This document shows, one piece after another, positions 54,538-63,271 of a stretch of 64,000 bases of DNA. Positions within the stretch are counted from its first letter, which is position 1. Every line of letters begins with the position of its first letter. The notes beneath the pieces were generated by a model that saw nothing but the letters and a program-made list of their open reading frames with translations, was not told the DNA's origin and did not search any database. This DNA comes from Chitinophagaceae bacterium. GTDB taxonomy: Bacteria > Bacteroidota > Bacteroidia > Chitinophagales > Chitinophagaceae. Location: NCBI GenBank assembly GCA_016708765.1, contig JADJFD010000002.1:434001-498000 (forward strand), written 5' to 3'. The translations under genes and the position numbers were made by a program.

Positions 54538-56685
54538 TTATTTTACAATTTTCTGAGTAATTTTTCCGTCTGTAGTTATAATTTCTAACAAGTACATACC
54601 TGGCTTTAAGTTATCAAGATCTTTGATTACAATAATATTTTCGCCTGGTTGAATATTTATTAACCGAACAGTTTGTTGCTGACCTGCCATATTGTTGATT
54701 CTTAAAGTAGCTTGAGTTTCAACTGCACTGGTCATTTGTAATTTTACATCAGATTTAAATGGATTAGGATAAACAGAATATTCTTTGATACCCGCTATTC
54801 CATCTAAACGTAGTGCAATAATCTTACTATATGTTATCTTATTGTCAAAATCAACAATCTTCAAACGGTAATAAACAATTTTATCGGAGAAATTAATCGG
54901 ATCAGCAAACTGATAGTTTTTAATATCATTTGTTGTGCCGTTCCCGGTACCTGTACCTACCGTGATATAATTTCTGCCATCAGCGCTACGTTCAACTTCA
55001 TAGTAATCATTTTTAATTTCTGCCTCGGTAACCCATTTTAATAAAGCCACAGTGCTTTCCTTTTTCACATTGAATGATGTCATCTTAACCGAAAGTGGCG
55101 AACCCAAAGGGCCAATAAGTGCAGTACCATCATCTACAAACGGATCGTTAGGATCTGTGGATGTACCAGTAATACGGGCAGTGTTTGAAACAGAGTTTAA
55201 ATTATTGGCATTAGGGGGTGTTAAACACTTAAATTGAACAGTATAACTTTCGCTTGGTTGCAATACACCACCAGTACCACCAACTGCGCCGGTGCCGATG
55301 AATATTTTAAGATATGTTTTACCCATAAATGTTGCTACCTGTGCCTGATCGCCATCGATTGCATCAGTTTTAGCTACAGGACTTGCAAAACCACCAGGTG
55401 AAGCCAGAATTTTAAGAGACCCAGGTACATAAGTAAGTGCGGATGGTATGGTGTCAACAATTACACAGCTGAGTGCTGCACCACCGCCGCCATTACTTCC
55501 ACTAATTGTATATATCAGGTTTTCACTTGGGTCAAGAGCAAGTAGAGGAATTTGATCGCTTATTACAGCTTTATCAAGTGTAACCAATGGTGGTTTTGAC
55601 TTAATTGAAAAAGCAAAAATACTTGGGAAATATTGGTCTGATTCAGTTCCAAATTCAATATCAATTTGAGTATCGTTTGGATCAATTCCATAACCAACTC
55701 CTACTTCCTGCTCATCTATATCAATACCCATCTGGTTTAATAAATTAGGATTTTTTGTACTTATGTGTGCGCCATTTTTAGAAATAGTTCCATTCCAGAA
55801 ATTAGTAATTGGGTTTACTGCATTAGAAACAGCAGTGCCATTAACCTTAATGTAATCTCCAGCCGGATTTTGTGCTGTAGCTGCAAGATTGCCATCTCCT
55901 TCCCAAGCCATGGTTGACATATAAGCATCAGATGCCAAAACAGGTGTGCCCGGAGCATTTAACCCTGTTAGCTGTATTGCTTGTGTAGCGTTGTTTTCTA
56001 CTCTTACAAAACCATCATATACCCTTACACTTGAATAAGACAAAGTAAGATTTTCATATACTACTACTAATGCCCATCCACCATAGTTGCCACCTCCGCC
56101 AACTGAACCTGTAGTAGTTGCAACGTTTGCAACCGTATAGCTGCCAGCACCATTCGTGTTTACAAAAGCAGTTACATCTTGATAAGCTTGGTAAGCATAC
56201 TGATCGCCAGTAAGAAGAGTTTGATCAATCTGAACACCTGCATTAACTGTTGCATATGCACCGGCTGCCTTCCTGATACTAACAGTACCTCTGTTAGCAT
56301 AGTTGGAATTATCATCATCAATACGACCACCCCAATATAAACGGGCAAATTTTATGGTGTTTGTACCGGCAGGAAGAACAAGATCTGCTGAAGAAGAGTT
56401 GAAGGTGCTAACAACTCCGTCTACATCTATATATACCATATCAGAATTATCATTACCAACAGTGGCAGTAACACCCCCTGTTCCAACTGCGAATGTGCCA
56501 TTGCCTGAAGTCCTTTGCAATATGGCATTACCAAACATGGTATGGCCGCCTTTTAAGTTATCAGAATACACCGGTCCGGCATAAGCCCTAATAATTTGAG
56601 CTGATACCTGTGTAATGGAGAATGCTGTTAAAATGAACACCAATAAAAGAACAGCTGCTTTTTTGGTAAAAAATAGAATTTTCAT
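54538..56685 (-). CDS. T9SS surface protein with DUF11-like region
   Basis: A 715-residue T9SS cargo protein. Signal peptide to about VSAQ (residue 30). N-terminal beta domain (about 35-350) contains the YGGWALVVVYENLTL strand and the RVYDGFVRV turn of extracellular DUF3344-like modules; a DUF11-like repeat follows (about 370-500, ENLIYTISGSNGGGG and PSALTYVPGSLKIL), then the family domain GSPLSVKMTSFNVKKESTVALLKWVTEAE and the sorting domain (YPNPFKSDVKLQMTS...LKPGMYLLEIITTDGKITQKIVK). Body unlike its two neighbours, yet leader and 3' flank are nearly identical. Confidence 0.88.
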   Translation of the reverse strand: MKILFFTKKAAVLLLVFILTAFSITQVSAQIIRAYAGPVYSDNLKGGHTMFGNAILQRTSGNGTFAVGTGGVTATVGNDNSDMVYIDVDGVVSTFNSSSADLVLPAGTNTIKFARLYWGGRIDDDNSNYANRGTVSIRKAAGAYATVNAGVQIDQTLLTGDQYAYQAYQDVTAFVNTNGAGSYTVANVATTTGSVGGGGNYGGWALVVVYENLTLSYSSVRVYDGFVRVENNATQAIQLTGLNAPGTPVLASDAYMSTMAWEGDGNLAATAQNPAGDYIKVNGTAVSNAVNPITNFWNGTISKNGAHISTKNPNLLNQMGIDIDEQEVGVGYGIDPNDTQIDIEFGTESDQYFPSIFAFSIKSKPPLVTLDKAVISDQIPLLALDPSENLIYTISGSNGGGGAALSCVIVDTIPSALTYVPGSLKILASPGGFASPVAKTDAIDGDQAQVATFMGKTYLKIFIGTGAVGGTGGVLQPSESYTVQFKCLTPPNANNLNSVSNTARITGTSTDPNDPFVDDGTALIGPLGSPLSVKMTSFNVKKESTVALLKWVTEAEIKNDYYEVERSADGRNYITVGTGTGNGTTNDIKNYQFADPINFSDKIVYYRLKIVDFDNKITYSKIIALRLDGIAGIKEYSVYPNPFKSDVKLQMTSAVETQATLRINNMAGQQQTVRLINIQPGENIIVIKDLDNLKPGMYLLEIITTDGKITQKIVK

Positions 56686-56842
56686 GCTCTGAGTTTTTAT
56701 ATAAAAAAATAATAAATCCTAAACCTTTGGGTTTACCAGATAATGGAAAGGTTACATCGAAAGGATTTAGACTCAGATTGGTTCTAAAATGGGAGAATTG
56801 GAGTTAGGTTTATTTGGCCTTTTGGAGGAGGTGGATTGAAAA
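56686..56842 (-). promoter_or_regulatory. Structured 5' leader of T9SS gene, copy B
   Basis: Same layout as copy A: outer stem arms at 56763-56769 and 56713-56719, inner hairpin TAAACC-CAAA-GGTTTA (56735-56720), and CTCAGAGC before the ATG. The loop change CAAC to CAAA keeps the stem intact. Confidence 0.6.
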
Positions 56843-56849
56843 TGGTGAA

Positions 56850-56880
56850 CAAATCTAAAAAATGTTTTTTAAAAATACAA
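56850..56880 (-). promoter_or_regulatory. Consensus promoter of T9SS gene, copy B
   Basis: Minus strand TTG (56880-56878), 20 bases, TAGATTTG (56857-56850). Confidence 0.75.
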
Positions 56881-56942
56881 GCAATTTGGAAAATAGTTTC
56901 AAAAAAATAGAGCCTCGTATCATTTTATAAACACATAAATAC

Positions 56943-57002
56943 AAAAACCCTCCCCATCGGCCGGAGGGGTAGAGTTATTAAAACCCTGAGCATAAATATT
57001 TG
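56943..57002 (-). repeat. 60-nt conserved hairpin element, copy 3
   Basis: Same sequence as copy 2 apart from a few bases, including one in the hairpin loop side; followed by five T. It lies 105 bases after the stop of the gene at 57107. Confidence 0.75.
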
Positions 57003-57057
57003 AAAATTAATATTTCAATAGTAAAAATTTATTTTGTTTAAGGAGAGATCATTGTAA

Positions 57058-57086
57058 TATGGGGATGATAGAAAACCATCCCCATA
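57058..57086 (-). terminator. Perfect hairpin after T9SS gene at 57107
   Basis: TATGGGGATG and CATCCCCATA arms with a 9-base loop. No T-run follows on the minus strand, so efficiency is uncertain. Confidence 0.6.
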
Positions 57087-57106
57087 CTTATTTTTTTGAA
57101 ACAGTT

Positions 57107-59022
57107 TTATCTTGCAATGGTGAATTTAGTTGTCTGAATACTTTTACCATCATTCATTTGCAACAAATACATTCCAGGAAGTAACCTCTCTAGATGATTG
57201 ATAGAAATACTGTTAATGCCTTGCGTAGCGTTATTTTGTTGTGTAGACATTATTCTCCCTGCCATGTCAATTACTTTAATATCAACAACAGACTTTACAG
57301 CAGCCTCAAATCGTAATGTAACAGTATTACCTTTTACAACTGGATTAGGAATAATTACAATATCAGTCATTCCTTTTACATCTTTACGAATCAGGATTAC
57401 ATTGCTGTATTTAAACTGACCATCTGTATCAATCATTTTAAGTCTGTAATAGAATGTACTACTAGCACTGAAAGATGAAAGATCGTCATTATGTTGATAG
57501 TTTTCTTTTGAAGAGCTGTTTCCAGTAGCCGCTTGTAAGCCAATACTACTAAAGTTGGTACCGTCTTCACTTCTTTCTATATCATAATAAGAAAAGTTGA
57601 CCTGATTCTCAGTTACCCAATTCAAATATGTTGTATTGTTTTTATAAGCTCCAGTAAAGCTTAAGAGTTTAACGGAAGAGTAGCACCAGGACAAAACTCG
57701 ATGTTGGTTGGGTCGTTTGGAGGTGCTGTAGCTGGATTATTCGAATCATCTGAGCCACCAAGCAAAGCTGGAAGACCAGAGATAAATGACTGCATCGGGA
57801 TAGGGTTAGGCGTTCCTGTACCTACAAACTTCAATTGAAATGTAGCACTTAAAGTTGCTCCGGGTGCACCTGTTTGAAAATTAGAAACTACAATTTTGTT
57901 ATAATTCGGTGCTACGGCACCAGACGCTAATTGAAGTGATACATTAGCTGCACTATTATTTGGTAAAAGCCCAGCAGTAAATAAATTCTGTGCTATTGTT
58001 GCCGCAGTTTGATTAAACATAAACTTGTGTGCTGCATCATTTAATGATAAATCAAAAGTATAAGTTAAGCCAGTTTGCTGTACAGATGACTTATTTGTAA
58101 CCGCTATTGAAATATTAGTGGTTGGGTTTTTATTAGAATTGGAAGGGCATGGAGTATTTCCAACCGGATTCCAAGATAAATCATGAAATACATTCCCAAA
58201 ACTACAGCTACATCCATCTGCATAAGTATAAGATGGGCCAGATCCGGCAGGGGTAAGTCCAGCATTAGTTTTATCTATTAAATAAAAAGCTCCGTTTTGA
58301 TGATACCCATACATATTACCTATTTCATCAAAAAATAATGAGGCTATATAACCTGTAGTTGCATGTGTTGCAATAAATGTTGAAACACCTGTCGTAGTAT
58401 TAATGGTGTATAATCTTTGATTAAACGTAACACCATACAAAATATTTGTTACAGGATTAATCGCCATATCTACATAGAAGTTTGTTCCAGTACCACCCCC
58501 GGCAGGAGCACCGATATATGTAGCAGTAGTGCTTGTAGCAGGATAATTCAGGCCTGTTATCTTAAACATTTCATTATTGTCCGTAATAAAATAAAAAACA
58601 CCCGCCGCATCAAAACATCCGGCATACCCTATGTCTCCGTCGGCCATATTGCCTCCTCCATCAGAAACCTCTCCTAAATCAACAATATTACCTGAGACTC
58701 CAATACCAACTCTCACCAATCTTGGCCTGTTTCCACTAGTTGGATATCTTAATCCATACATATAACCATCAACAGGATTAATACCAATTGCATTAAATCC
58801 TATAGTAGTAGGATCAATATTAAAAACATTGGGTGTGATGGTACCCCCAGAAAAGGATAATTTTTTAACTGAGGTTGTAGATGTTGCTGTTCCTCCACTG
58901 CCATGTGTTACAAAAAATTGTCCATTACACCCAATGGGTGTGCCTTGAGAAAATGAGTTTGTTGCAGAAATTGCAATCAAGAAAATTGAGGCAATAATGC
59001 CTTTTAATGTAAACTTTTTCAT
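57107..59022 (-). CDS. T9SS surface protein, frameshifted before its C-terminal part
   Basis: A T9SS cargo protein of about 638 residues if one base is restored. Signal peptide MKKFTLKGIIASIFLIAI, then a propeller-like region (about 30-270: INPVDGYMYGLRYPTSGN, GVFYFITDNNEMFKITGL, NILYGVTFNQRLYTINTTTG) and a beta domain with TNISIAVTNKSSVQQTGLTYTF (about 290-440). The first frame ends GATLPLNS at 57661; the next frame gives VKLLSFTGAYKNNTTYLNWVTE and the sorting domain (IIPNPVVKGNTVTLRFEAAVKS...LLPGMYLLQMNDGKSIQTTKFTIAR). A base is missing near 57672, in CCGTT rather than in a long homopolymer. Confidence 0.82.
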
Positions 59023-59176
59023 GCTCTGAGTTTTTATATAATAAATAATAAATCCTAAACCGTTGGGTTTACCAGATAATGGAAAGGTTACACGAAAGGA
59101 ATTAGACGTTTAGGAGTTCTAAAAAGGAGGATTGGGTATTAATAGATGGTCTTTGGGGAGGAGGGTGGATTGAAAT
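59023..59176 (-). promoter_or_regulatory. Structured 5' leader of T9SS gene, copy C
   Basis: Same inner hairpin as copy A (59071-59056) and same proximal sequence; the outer stem has one mismatch (GGAATTA against TAAATCC). The distal CTCTGAG arm seen in copies A and B is lost here, so the long-range pairing is not conserved. Confidence 0.55.
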
Positions 59177-59183
59177 TGATAAA

Positions 59184-59214
59184 CAAAACTAATACAACTC
59201 TTTACTACTTGCAA
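59184..59214 (-). promoter_or_regulatory. Consensus promoter of T9SS gene, copy C
   Basis: Minus strand TTG (59214-59212), 20 bases, TAGTTTTG (59191-59184). Confidence 0.75.
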
Positions 59215-59264
59215 GCAATTTGGAAAATATTTTTATAAATTCAAAGCTATTGAGTTAACCGTCT

Positions 59265-59849
59265 CTAACTTTTAAGATTCAAATATGTCTTTTGCTGTAA
59301 TTTTTTTTGTAGTCTTTTTTTTCTAAGCGGTTTGCAGATTTTCAAGGAGTTGTGACATTCTTTTGGCAGCTGTTGATACAGTTTCGTTCCTTCGGTTTTC
59401 CAGCTTACCATTTCATCACTTACCTGTTTTATTATTTTTCCTGGATTGCCAACCACAAGGCTACGATCAGGTATAGTTTCGCCTTCTTTGATAAAAGTTA
59501 AAGCGCCAACAATACTTTCATCACCCAATTGCACATTATCCATTATCACTGCATTCATTCCAACCAGGCAGTTTTTTCCGATTGTAGCGCCGTGTATAAT
59601 TGCACCGTGACCAATATGAGAACCTTCTTTTAACAGCACCGTTACTCCTGGAAACATATGAATAGTGCAGTTTTCCTGCACATTACATCCATCTTCTATT
59701 ATTATCTGACCCCAATCGCCCCGCAGAGCTGCACCGGGACCGATATAACAATCTTTTCCGATAATCACATTGCCTGTAACGGCAGCTTGTGGATGAACAA
59801 AAGATGATTTATGAACAACTGGTTTATATCCGTTGAATTCGTAGAACAT
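59265..59849 (-). CDS. paaY: PaaY-type left-handed beta-helix protein (gamma-carbonic anhydrase fold)
   Basis: A 194-residue hexapeptide-repeat protein: VHPQAAVTGNVIIGKDCYIGPGAALRGDWGQIIIEDGCNVQENCTIH starts the helix, with metal-ligand His in TIHMFPG and in GSHIGHGAIIHGA. PaaY homologues hydrolyse thioesters, including those of phenylacetate degradation, and are clustered with paa genes, as here next to paaI and paaG. It ends with a long basic tail (CKPLRKKRLQKKLQQK), unlike the compact family members. Confidence 0.85.
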   Translation of the reverse strand: MFYEFNGYKPVVHKSSFVHPQAAVTGNVIIGKDCYIGPGAALRGDWGQIIIEDGCNVQENCTIHMFPGVTVLLKEGSHIGHGAIIHGATIGKNCLVGMNAVIMDNVQLGDESIVGALTFIKEGETIPDRSLVVGNPGKIIKQVSDEMVSWKTEGTKLYQQLPKECHNSLKICKPLRKKRLQKKLQQKTYLNLKS

Positions 59850-59852
59850 TAA

Positions 59853-60281
59853 TTAGTCGATTAATTTTTTATCAGTTCTGTAACAAAGCCCTTTAAAATG
59901 TGCAATCAAATGCTCTTTTTGATTGGTGATATTTATATGATAAAGTCCTGTTGACTTACCATTATGTTGTTCAATGGCTTCGGCTACTAATATATCATCA
60001 ACATGTACAGGCTTGATGAAATTAATTGAAGTGTCAAGTGCCACTGATAACACATTTCTATTATTACAAGCAAATGCAAAAGCACTATCGGCCAATGAAA
60101 AAGCGATGCCACCATGAACAATACCAAATCCATTAATCATTTCTTTTCGCACTGTCATTTTTATTCTGCTATATCCTTCTTTTACTTCTAACACTTCTAC
60201 CCCCAGCCATTGACTGAACAGGTCATGTTCCATCATATGGTTAACAACCCTTTTAGCAGTACTATCTTTTTCTGTATTCAT
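59853..60281 (-). CDS. paaI: PaaI-type hotdog-fold thioesterase
   Basis: A 142-residue acyl-CoA thioesterase of the hotdog fold. The catalytic region is INGFGIVHGGIAFSLADSAFAFACN, followed by VALDTSINFIKPVHVDDILVAEA. In phenylacetate degradation PaaI clears stalled CoA thioesters and protects the free CoA pool. It lies between paaY (gap 3 bases) and paaG (gap 11 bases) in one leftward operon. Confidence 0.9.
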   Translation of the reverse strand: MNTEKDSTAKRVVNHMMEHDLFSQWLGVEVLEVKEGYSRIKMTVRKEMINGFGIVHGGIAFSLADSAFAFACNNRNVLSVALDTSINFIKPVHVDDILVAEAIEQHNGKSTGLYHINITNQKEHLIAHFKGLCYRTDKKLID

Positions 60282-60292
60282 AATGCTTAAAA

Positions 60293-61069
60293 CTATTCGC
60301 CTATAAAATTTGCTGGTCTCTTTTCCAAAAAAGAGGCTACCCCTTCTTTAAAATCTTTCGTAGCAGCCGCCCATTGTTGCAGTTTATCTTCATTTTGCAA
60401 TTGTTCATAAATAGTATGTGTGCTAGACCATTGCAGTGCTTTTTTTGTGTACGCCAACCCCATGGTTGGCATTGCTGCTAGTTTTTTTGCTATTGCATCA
60501 ACTTCATCGGTAAACTTATCATCGTCAATACATTTATATAGCATTCCCAATTTATCTGCCTCCTCTGCTGTTATTTTATCCCCCATCATCATTAATGCAC
60601 TGGCTTTTTGCCAACCAATTAAACGAGGCAGAAAAAATGTTCCTCCGCTATCAGGTATTAAACCAATTTTAGAAAAAGCCTGTATAAATGATGCCGATTT
60701 TGCTGCAACAACTATATCGCAACATAAAGGGATATTGGCACCTGCTCCTGCAGCCACACCATTGATAGCAGCAACCACAGGTTTTTTCAATTCTCTTATC
60801 CTTGTAATAATCGGATTGTAATGTTCGCTTAATATGCGTTGCATGCCCGGCCCGTTTGGATCGGCAACTTCAGCAAGATCTTGTCCGGCAGAAAATGCTT
60901 TACCTGAGCCTGTAATAACTACACACCGAATCATTTTATCTTCTTTACATAAATCCAGTTTTTCCTGCATCAGTAAAGCCATTTCCCTGTTGAACGAGTT
61001 TAGTTTTTCAGGGCGGTTGAGTGTGATGGTTGCAACAGAATCTTTTATTTCGAAAAGTATAGAAGACAT
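60293..61069 (-). CDS. paaG: Enoyl-CoA hydratase/isomerase family, PaaG
   Basis: A 258-residue crotonase. VVITGSGKAFSAGQDLAEV provides the first half of the oxyanion hole and AAINGVAAGAGANIPLCCDIVVAAKSASF the second; the Asp in LIPDSGG takes the PaaG-type catalytic position. PaaG isomerises the ring-epoxide CoA thioester to an oxepin in aerobic phenylacetate catabolism. First gene of the leftward paaG-paaI-paaY unit. Confidence 0.88.
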   Translation of the reverse strand: MSSILFEIKDSVATITLNRPEKLNSFNREMALLMQEKLDLCKEDKMIRCVVITGSGKAFSAGQDLAEVADPNGPGMQRILSEHYNPIITRIRELKKPVVAAINGVAAGAGANIPLCCDIVVAAKSASFIQAFSKIGLIPDSGGTFFLPRLIGWQKASALMMMGDKITAEEADKLGMLYKCIDDDKFTDEVDAIAKKLAAMPTMGLAYTKKALQWSSTHTIYEQLQNEDKLQQWAAATKDFKEGVASFLEKRPANFIGE

Positions 61070-61382
61070 ATTTTGAGAAATTTATTATGAAGATACTTAA
61101 ACTACATTGCTAATGGCATTTATGTAATGCTTTACAAAATTTGCTACTAAAGGTAATTGATACATACCTTTTATTAAGATTTCAATACAGCATATCGTTG
61201 TTATTCTGTAAGTATATTTGTAAGTAACAAGGGAAGGAGAAAGAAAAGTGTTGATAGATGAGGTAGGCGCACCTATTGATATGTTTATCGGGGATGCTAT
61301 AAGTAAGCTTTATTCAGGAGCCCGATTCTCTTTAGCCGATGAAACAAAGAATTATAAACCATTAACCCTTAAAATTAAAAAT
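61070..61382. other. 313-base region between paaG and the fused secreted-protein gene
   Basis: A perfect -7 box TATATTTG (61213-61220, plus strand) suggests transcription from about 61228. The open frame extends upstream of the signal peptide to GTG 61248, preceded by GGAAGGAG, so an N-terminal extension of 45 residues is possible; it has no recognisable domain. Nothing else seen. Confidence 0.4.
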
Positions 61383-62717
61383 GTGAAAAACTGCTTACTC
61401 TTATTGCTGGCCATATCCCTGCTTTGTAATACTGCTTTTGCCCAGCCATTCAATCTAAAAAAAGAAATTAAGCCTACCGAACTCTCTCTTATTAAGTTTA
61501 CGCCAAAAGATGTAAAGAAAAAAGGAAGAATAAATATTACCAAAGTAGTGCAGGTAAAAGATACCGCCTACTATTTCGTAAAAAAATTAAGTATCTATTC
61601 GCCTATTGTAGTATCAGTTGGTGTACAAGACCCAGCTAATCCTGTACAAGTAAGTTTGCATAAATGGAACTGGAAAGAGGTAAGCAGACCTGGAAAGCCC
61701 ACGAATGAAAAAGGATATTGGGAGGAAACATTCTCTACCGAAGGAGATTTTGGAATAATGGTAGTAGCTCCACAAAAACCATCTGCGTATAACATTTATG
61801 TTTGGGTAGGAGATGAAGTAAAGATGAAAATAGCAGCACCGTTTAAATCGTACTCACCTTCTTCTGGTGGGGGGTTATTTACGTTAAAAAATATTATAAT
61901 TGGCATTGCATTATTGTTAATAATTGTAATCAGCTGGTTTTTTATCAAAAAGAAAAAGAAGATGAAAAATTTAACCATTTTATTATTTGCCATTCTGTTA
62001 ACTCCGTTATCTTCTATGGCGCAGTTGGATAATATTTTTGATGATCCTGAAACACAGGAAATTTTAAGAAATGATAATGCAGGATCAGTGCCATTAGATG
62101 GAAATGATTTTGTGGTTCAAAACCCAAGAACCAGAGGCGAAAGAGCGGCGCAGGAATTTGAAAATGCAAGCAACGCTGCCGAACATTTAGATAATGTTGT
62201 TGGTGCTATTAATAATGTTGTTGACATCATAGAAGCAGGCAGAGAACTTTGGGATGCAGGTGGTGTATTGGATGCAGGGGAATGTACTCCCGATTTTACA
62301 CAGCCGGAAAATGCACTTGTACCTTCATCTTGCTCTGGTACTGCGGGTTGTAATGATTGTTATTCAACAGCACTAGCAAGCTTTAACGCAGATCGACAAA
62401 CCTTAGCCCGCATGATGTGCCTTTTTATGAACACAAAAAATTTTACTGACAAAGCTATTGCGTTTGGCAATGCTATGGCCAGTTTACCCGGAGGAGTAGG
62501 TTTGGGCTGGATACCAGCTAAAAGGAATATAGATCAAGCCTATACAAAATTCAAAGCTACCTACGATAAGAAAGCAAGAGAACTACTAACCTCGCTTCAA
62601 AAGAGCATGATGAAAATAGATGCTTGTGAAAATTCTTTTGGATTAAAGGACTGGTATCAGCGATTTGGTTTTATGTATTTTGAATTTATGCAGCAAAAAT
62701 ATAAGCGACCAGATTAA
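61383..62717 (+). CDS. Exported protein, apparently two secreted proteins fused in one frame
   Basis: GTG 61383 opens a signal peptide (KNCLLLLLAISLLCNTAFAQ). The first part (to about residue 193) is a beta-rich domain (about 22-155) with a membrane helix near its end (IIIGIALLLIIVISWFFI) and KKKKK. At ATG 61962 a second complete signal peptide begins in the same frame (MKNLTILLFAILLTPLSS MAQ), followed by 230 residues with several cysteines (GECTPDF, SSCSGTAGCNDCYS, MMCLF, DACENSF). Two exported genes in an ATGA overlap, joined by a missing A upstream, would look like this. Function unknown. Confidence 0.7.
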   Translation: MKNCLLLLLAISLLCNTAFAQPFNLKKEIKPTELSLIKFTPKDVKKKGRINITKVVQVKDTAYYFVKKLSIYSPIVVSVGVQDPANPVQVSLHKWNWKEVSRPGKPTNEKGYWEETFSTEGDFGIMVVAPQKPSAYNIYVWVGDEVKMKIAAPFKSYSPSSGGGLFTLKNIIIGIALLLIIVISWFFIKKKKKMKNLTILLFAILLTPLSSMAQLDNIFDDPETQEILRNDNAGSVPLDGNDFVVQNPRTRGERAAQEFENASNAAEHLDNVVGAINNVVDIIEAGRELWDAGGVLDAGECTPDFTQPENALVPSSCSGTAGCNDCYSTALASFNADRQTLARMMCLFMNTKNFTDKAIAFGNAMASLPGGVGLGWIPAKRNIDQAYTKFKATYDKKARELLTSLQKSMMKIDACENSFGLKDWYQRFGFMYFEFMQQKYKRPD

Positions 62718-63241
62718 TGACATTTGAAATAATCAAAAGGTTCTTTGCAATCATCACATTGATATAATGCTTTACAAGCTGTGGAACCAAATTCGCTAAT
62801 GCGGTGTGTGTGGTAGGAATTACAATGCGGGCATTGAACTGCTTCTGCTGCTCCAAATAAATCGTTATTACAAACCTGTTGCCGTGGATTAGGTGGTGCA
62901 ATACCGTATTCTTTTAGTTTTCTTTTCCCGTCTTCAGTCATCCAATCGGTAGTCCATACTGGTGAAAGAACAGAAGTAATTTTTATACTTTGATAGCCAT
63001 GTTCCAATAATGCCAGACGAATATTCATTGCAATCATATCCATTGCAGGACATCCGGTGTAAGTTGGAGTAATATAAACCCCCCAACCCCCTAAAGGGGG
63101 ATTAATATCCTGCTCAAACCGAACCTCTCGTACAATACCAAGATCTGTTATTGAAAGGACTGGAATCTCCGGGTCGGTTACTGTTTCCAGTATCGACCAA
63201 ATTTTTTGTTGTTGTATTAATAAAGAAGTTTCAATATTCAT
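62714..63241 (-). CDS. paaD: PaaD-like protein of the phenylacetyl-CoA epoxidase cluster
   Basis: A 175-residue protein of the MIP18/PaaD family, which supports iron insertion into the PaaA subunit. N-terminal SILETVTDPEIPVLSITDLGIVREV and TPTYTGCPAMDMIAMNIRLAL carry the family pattern, and the C-terminus has a zinc-ribbon-like CPHCNSYH...CDDCKEPF. Between the first and second motif the segment NPPLGGWG is encoded by a copy of the dispersed CCCCTAAAGGGG repeat, so the repeat has been translated inside the gene. Ends four bases into the overlapping convergent gene. Confidence 0.88.
   Translation of the reverse strand: MNIETSLLIQQQKIWSILETVTDPEIPVLSITDLGIVREVRFEQDINPPLGGWGVYITPTYTGCPAMDMIAMNIRLALLEHGYQSIKITSVLSPVWTTDWMTEDGKRKLKEYGIAPPNPRQQVCNNDLFGAAEAVQCPHCNSYHTHRISEFGSTACKALYQCDDCKEPFDYFKCH
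63079..63101. repeat. CCCCTAAAGGGG dispersed palindrome inside paaD
   Basis: CCCCCCAACCCCCTAAAGGG lies in the paaD coding frame and is read as part of NPPLGGWG. Same family as 17196-17216. Confidence 0.65.
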
Positions 63242-63246
63242 ACGCT

Positions 63247-63271
63247 AAAGCCCCTTTAGGGGTTGGGGTTT
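63247..63271. repeat. CCCCTTTAGGGG copy between paaC and paaD
   Basis: AAGCCCCTTTAGGGGTTGGG fills the gap between the paaC stop (63273-63271) and the paaD start. Opposite orientation to the copy inside paaD. Confidence 0.65.

Larger units (their letters stand above)
56686..57106. other. 421-base intergenic region between T9SS genes
   Basis: Holds, right to left, a perfect 10-bp hairpin (57058-57086), the 60-nt element (56943-57002), about 60 A/T-rich bases, the promoter and the leader. Nothing coding is seen. Confidence 0.6.

Noticed and set aside
52192..57002. T9SS array as an integron with attC sites between cassettes
   Set aside because: The 60-nt elements lack the R-box/L-box GTTRRRY and RYYYAAC pair at their ends, no integrase is present and each gene has its own promoter.
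57661..57694. Programmed frameshift joining the two halves of the T9SS gene
   Set aside because: No slippery heptamer or downstream structure is visible at the junction CCGTTAAAC; a single missing base explains it more simply.
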